Assembly (NCBI GenBank): GCA_900758955.1
Contig: CAAETL010000034.1
Location: 1-7,555, forward strand
From: an uncultured Oscillospiraceae bacterium
GTDB lineage: Bacteria > Bacillota > Clostridia > Oscillospirales > Oscillospiraceae
Length of the DNA stretch: 7,555 nt
Direction: 5' to 3'
The notes beneath the pieces were generated by a model. It made no database searches. It had not been told where the DNA came from and was given only the letters and a program-made list of their open reading frames with translations. A program made the translations under genes and the position numbers. Below are positions 5,857 to 7,555 of the stretch, one piece after another (within the stretch, counting starts at the first letter, position 1; every line of letters starts with the position of its first letter).

Positions 5857-6624
5857 CTACTTCCTGGTCGCCGTGACAAGGGCCAGCAGCGCCCCTGCCA
5901 AATGTCCCGTGCCCACGTTAAACTGGCAAGAGGCCCGCAGCTTGTCCAGCTTCTCCATAAGAGGGAGGAGCTGCGCGGCCTGCTGGGGCAAATGCCGCCG
6001 CAGCCGCTGCCGCAGGGAATCCAGCAGCAGCGCAAACGCCTCTCGGTCCAGTTTTTCCAGTTCCACGGCCATCTCCGCCAAGGCCAGAGGGTCGCCCTGG
6101 AGGATGAGCTCCTCCAGACGGGCCGCGTCCGGGTGCTCCTGGGGAAGGGAAGGCGCATCCTCCGTCCCCCGGATGCTCTCGCATCGGGAACGCACCGTGG
6201 GCAGCAATTCTTCCGGATTGGGGGCGAGGAAAAGGAATGCGGCATAGGCCGGGCCCTCCTCCAACAGCTTTAACAGGACGTTTTGTCCGCTGGCGTTCAT
6301 GGTCTCGGCGTTTTCCAGGATGTACACTTTCCGGGGCGCTTCGTTGGGACGGATATAGGCGTCTGCCCGCAGGGCGCGAATTTCTTCCACTTTGAGGGTT
6401 CCCCCCTCCGTCCCCACCCGGATTATATCCGGGTGAATATCCGCCGCCGCCTTCCGGCAGCCGGAACAGACGCCGCAGGGCTTCGCTTCCCCCTCAGGGC
6501 CTGTGCAGACATACGACTTTGCCAGTAGCGAGGCCAATTCCTTTCTAGTATCCCCAGAAATCAAGTATGCGTGGGATAACTTGCCCCGAGAAAGTCGAGT
6601 TCTCCACGTTTCCTCCCAATTCAC
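5857..6624 (-). CDS. holB: DNA polymerase III delta-prime subunit (clamp loader)
   Basis: The 255-aa product is the non-catalytic delta-prime subunit of the clamp loader, which with delta and tau/gamma opens the sliding clamp at the replication fork. Evidence from the sequence: an N-terminal SHAYLISG strand; a zinc-binding module C40, C50-x2-C53-x2-C56; the segment DIIRV...KVEEIRAL; KVYILENAETMN (99-110); N115-VLLKLLEE-GP, close to the family's NALLKTLEEP; and the SRC motif (146-148), which supplies the arginine finger to the neighbouring ATPase. The Walker A loop is replaced by GDTRKEL, as expected for a subunit that does not hydrolyse ATP. The C-terminal helical region is short, making the protein smaller than the roughly 330 aa of Escherichia coli and Bacillus homologues. 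GTG at 6624 is preferred: AAAAGGGGG lies 9 nt upstream and MNWEETW matches a natural N-terminus. An ATG at 6708 would overlap the esterase gene and add a non-homologous stretch. It is in an operon with ricT. Confidence 0.92.
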   Translation of the reverse strand: MNWEETWRTRLSRGKLSHAYLISGDTRKELASLLAKSYVCTGPEGEAKPCGVCSGCRKAAADIHPDIIRVGTEGGTLKVEEIRALRADAYIRPNEAPRKVYILENAETMNASGQNVLLKLLEEGPAYAAFLFLAPNPEELLPTVRSRCESIRGTEDAPSLPQEHPDAARLEELILQGDPLALAEMAVELEKLDREAFALLLDSLRQRLRRHLPQQAAQLLPLMEKLDKLRASCQFNVGTGHLAGALLALVTATRK

Positions 6625-6633
6625 GGAACAATT

Positions 6634-6642
6634 CCCCCTTTT
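6634..6642 (-). promoter_or_regulatory. Ribosome binding site fixing the GTG start of holB
   Basis: On the minus strand the sequence reads AAAAGGGGG, 9 nt before the GTG codon at 6624-6622. It lies within the 52-bp gap after the esterase stop codon, which supports a GTG start over the longer ATG-initiated frame from 6708. Confidence 0.65.
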
Positions 6643-6676
6643 TATCCCCAATTGCCGTTTGGTTGTGGAAAATTTC

Positions 6677-7555
6677 TTACCGCGCAAAGGCCCGGCGAAG
6701 CGCGGCATAGCTTAATTCATATGCCGTACGGCTATAGGCCGCGTTGGGACAGCTCAGTTCAAAACAGTGGTAACAGCCGGGAAACGCATGGCACTCCACG
6801 TCGATTCCCCCCTGCATAAGCCGATTCCAAAATGCCAGGTTCTCGTCCCGCACCGGGTCCAGGCCCCCCACAAAGGAAAAGAGAGGGGGAAGGCCTGAAA
6901 AATCCTGACACAGGGCGGGCGAATCCACATAGCTCACTTCCCGGTTGGGGTCCAGATAGAGGTCCCAAGACAGGCGGTTATTGGCATAGCACCATACCTT
7001 GGGCGAGGTGATCTCCCGGCAAGAGGGCGTAACCATCCGGTGGTCCAGCTCCGCATAAAGAGGCATTTGGAGCACAGGCTGGGGGCCGCCCCGATCCCGG
7101 GTGAGCATGGAAAGCGCCGCGACCACGGTTCCCCCGGCTGAGAGTCCCGCCAGGGCGATGCGGGCGCCGTCGGCGCCGATCTCCCCCCCATGGTCATGAA
7201 CCCAGCAGAGGGCGGCGTACCCATCCTCGATGGGCGCGGGGGCTTTTGCCTGGGTCGCCAGCCGATATTCCACCGACACCACCACGCAGCCCACGTTTTT
7301 TACATACCGCTGGCACAGATTTTCTTGACGATAAACTGTGCCGAACAAAAATCCCCCGCCATGGAAAAAAATCACACAGGGATGTAAGGTCTCCCCCATC
7401 TCGGCAGGTTGGTAAATTCGCACCTTAAGGCTTTCATTGCCCGCCGGTCCGGAGATGATCTGATCGAAGGTTTTGACAGCGGGGTCCTCCTTCAACGCCG
7501 CCAGTTCCGCCGCGTTGGCCTTGGGCACAAAGGTGTCCAGGTGGTCAAAATCAAA
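6677..7555 (-). CDS. HSL-family (family IV, alpha/beta hydrolase fold-3) esterase, 5' truncated by window edge
   Basis: The visible 292 residues form nearly all of a cytoplasmic carboxylesterase. Counting from the window edge, the oxyanion-hole motif HGGGF is at 65-69 within VIFFHGGGFLFG, the nucleophile elbow GLSAGG has Ser139, the acid is Asp233 in GLDPVRDEN, and the base is His263 in CYHCFE. SVEYRLA and PAPIEDGYAAL are also typical of hormone-sensitive-lipase-like enzymes, which hydrolyse short-chain or acylated esters. The usual GDSAGG has Leu in place of Asp. The frame is open to the right edge (F-D-F-D-H-L-D before a GTG at 7528), and that N-terminal run looks natural, so the true start is probably just outside. 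The stop codon is 52 bp before holB with no terminator between, so it may be the first visible gene of the holB-ricT operon, although it has no functional link to replication. The physiological substrate cannot be told. Confidence 0.9.
   Translation of the reverse strand, partial: FDFDHLDTFVPKANAAELAALKEDPAVKTFDQIISGPAGNESLKVRIYQPAEMGETLHPCVIFFHGGGFLFGTVYRQENLCQRYVKNVGCVVVSVEYRLATQAKAPAPIEDGYAALCWVHDHGGEIGADGARIALAGLSAGGTVVAALSMLTRDRGGPQPVLQMPLYAELDHRMVTPSCREITSPKVWCYANNRLSWDLYLDPNREVSYVDSPALCQDFSGLPPLFSFVGGLDPVRDENLAFWNRLMQGGIDVECHAFPGCYHCFELSCPNAAYSRTAYELSYAALRRAFAR

Noticed and set aside
5748..6273. Open frames of about 160 codons on both strands across holB
   Set aside because: They are Arg/Ser/Gln-rich shadows of holB with no ribosome binding site and no domain.
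6625..6708. ATG start of holB at 6708
   Set aside because: It would overlap the esterase gene by 32 bp and adds a sequence unlike HolB; the GTG at 6624 has a proper ribosome binding site.

Overview
The window looks like chromosome from a Gram-positive anaerobe of the Clostridia (Bacillota), plausibly an Oscillospiraceae-type gut or sediment organism. The signs are strong AGGAGG-type ribosome binding sites, the holB-ricT gene pair of Bacillota, secreted proteins with a 'copper amine oxidase N-terminal-like' stalk domain (common in clostridia), and a large SPASM-type radical SAM protein. The species cannot be named from the sequence alone.

Layout, left to right. Positions 1-2525 (+) hold two tandem paralogues encoding secreted RCC1-repeat proteins with a C-terminal stalk domain. 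The first is cut by the left edge. The second is complete, with a signal peptide and seven RCC1 repeats. Both are visibly AT-richer than the right half. A 13-bp perfect hairpin (2542-2573) closes this unit. Positions 2526-3011 contain no protein gene. Inside this gap, about 2666-2907 folds by eye into a closed multi-helix RNA domain with a 3' pseudoknot, and its G-U wobbles favour the + strand. It is the most interesting object in the window, and its size and form resemble the raiA-motif RNA of Bacillota, but that name needs a covariance-model check. A hairpin (2919-2946) separates it from a 455-aa radical SAM/SPASM protein (3012-4379, +) of unassigned substrate.

The right half is on the minus strand and reads as one operon of three genes: an HSL-family (family IV) alpha/beta hydrolase cut by the right edge (6677-7555), holB for the DNA polymerase III delta-prime subunit (5857-6624, GTG start), and ricT/yaaT, a PSP1-domain protein (4468-5817). 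The ricT product has an unusually long, charged, probably disordered C-terminal tail. The operon converges on the radical SAM gene, and a 12-bp stem hairpin at 4417-4458 serves as the shared terminator region.

holB and ricT are informational or RNA-turnover housekeeping genes whose adjacency is conserved in Bacillota. The esterase is an accessory neighbour. The RCC1 pair, the structured RNA and the radical SAM gene are not obviously linked in one pathway.
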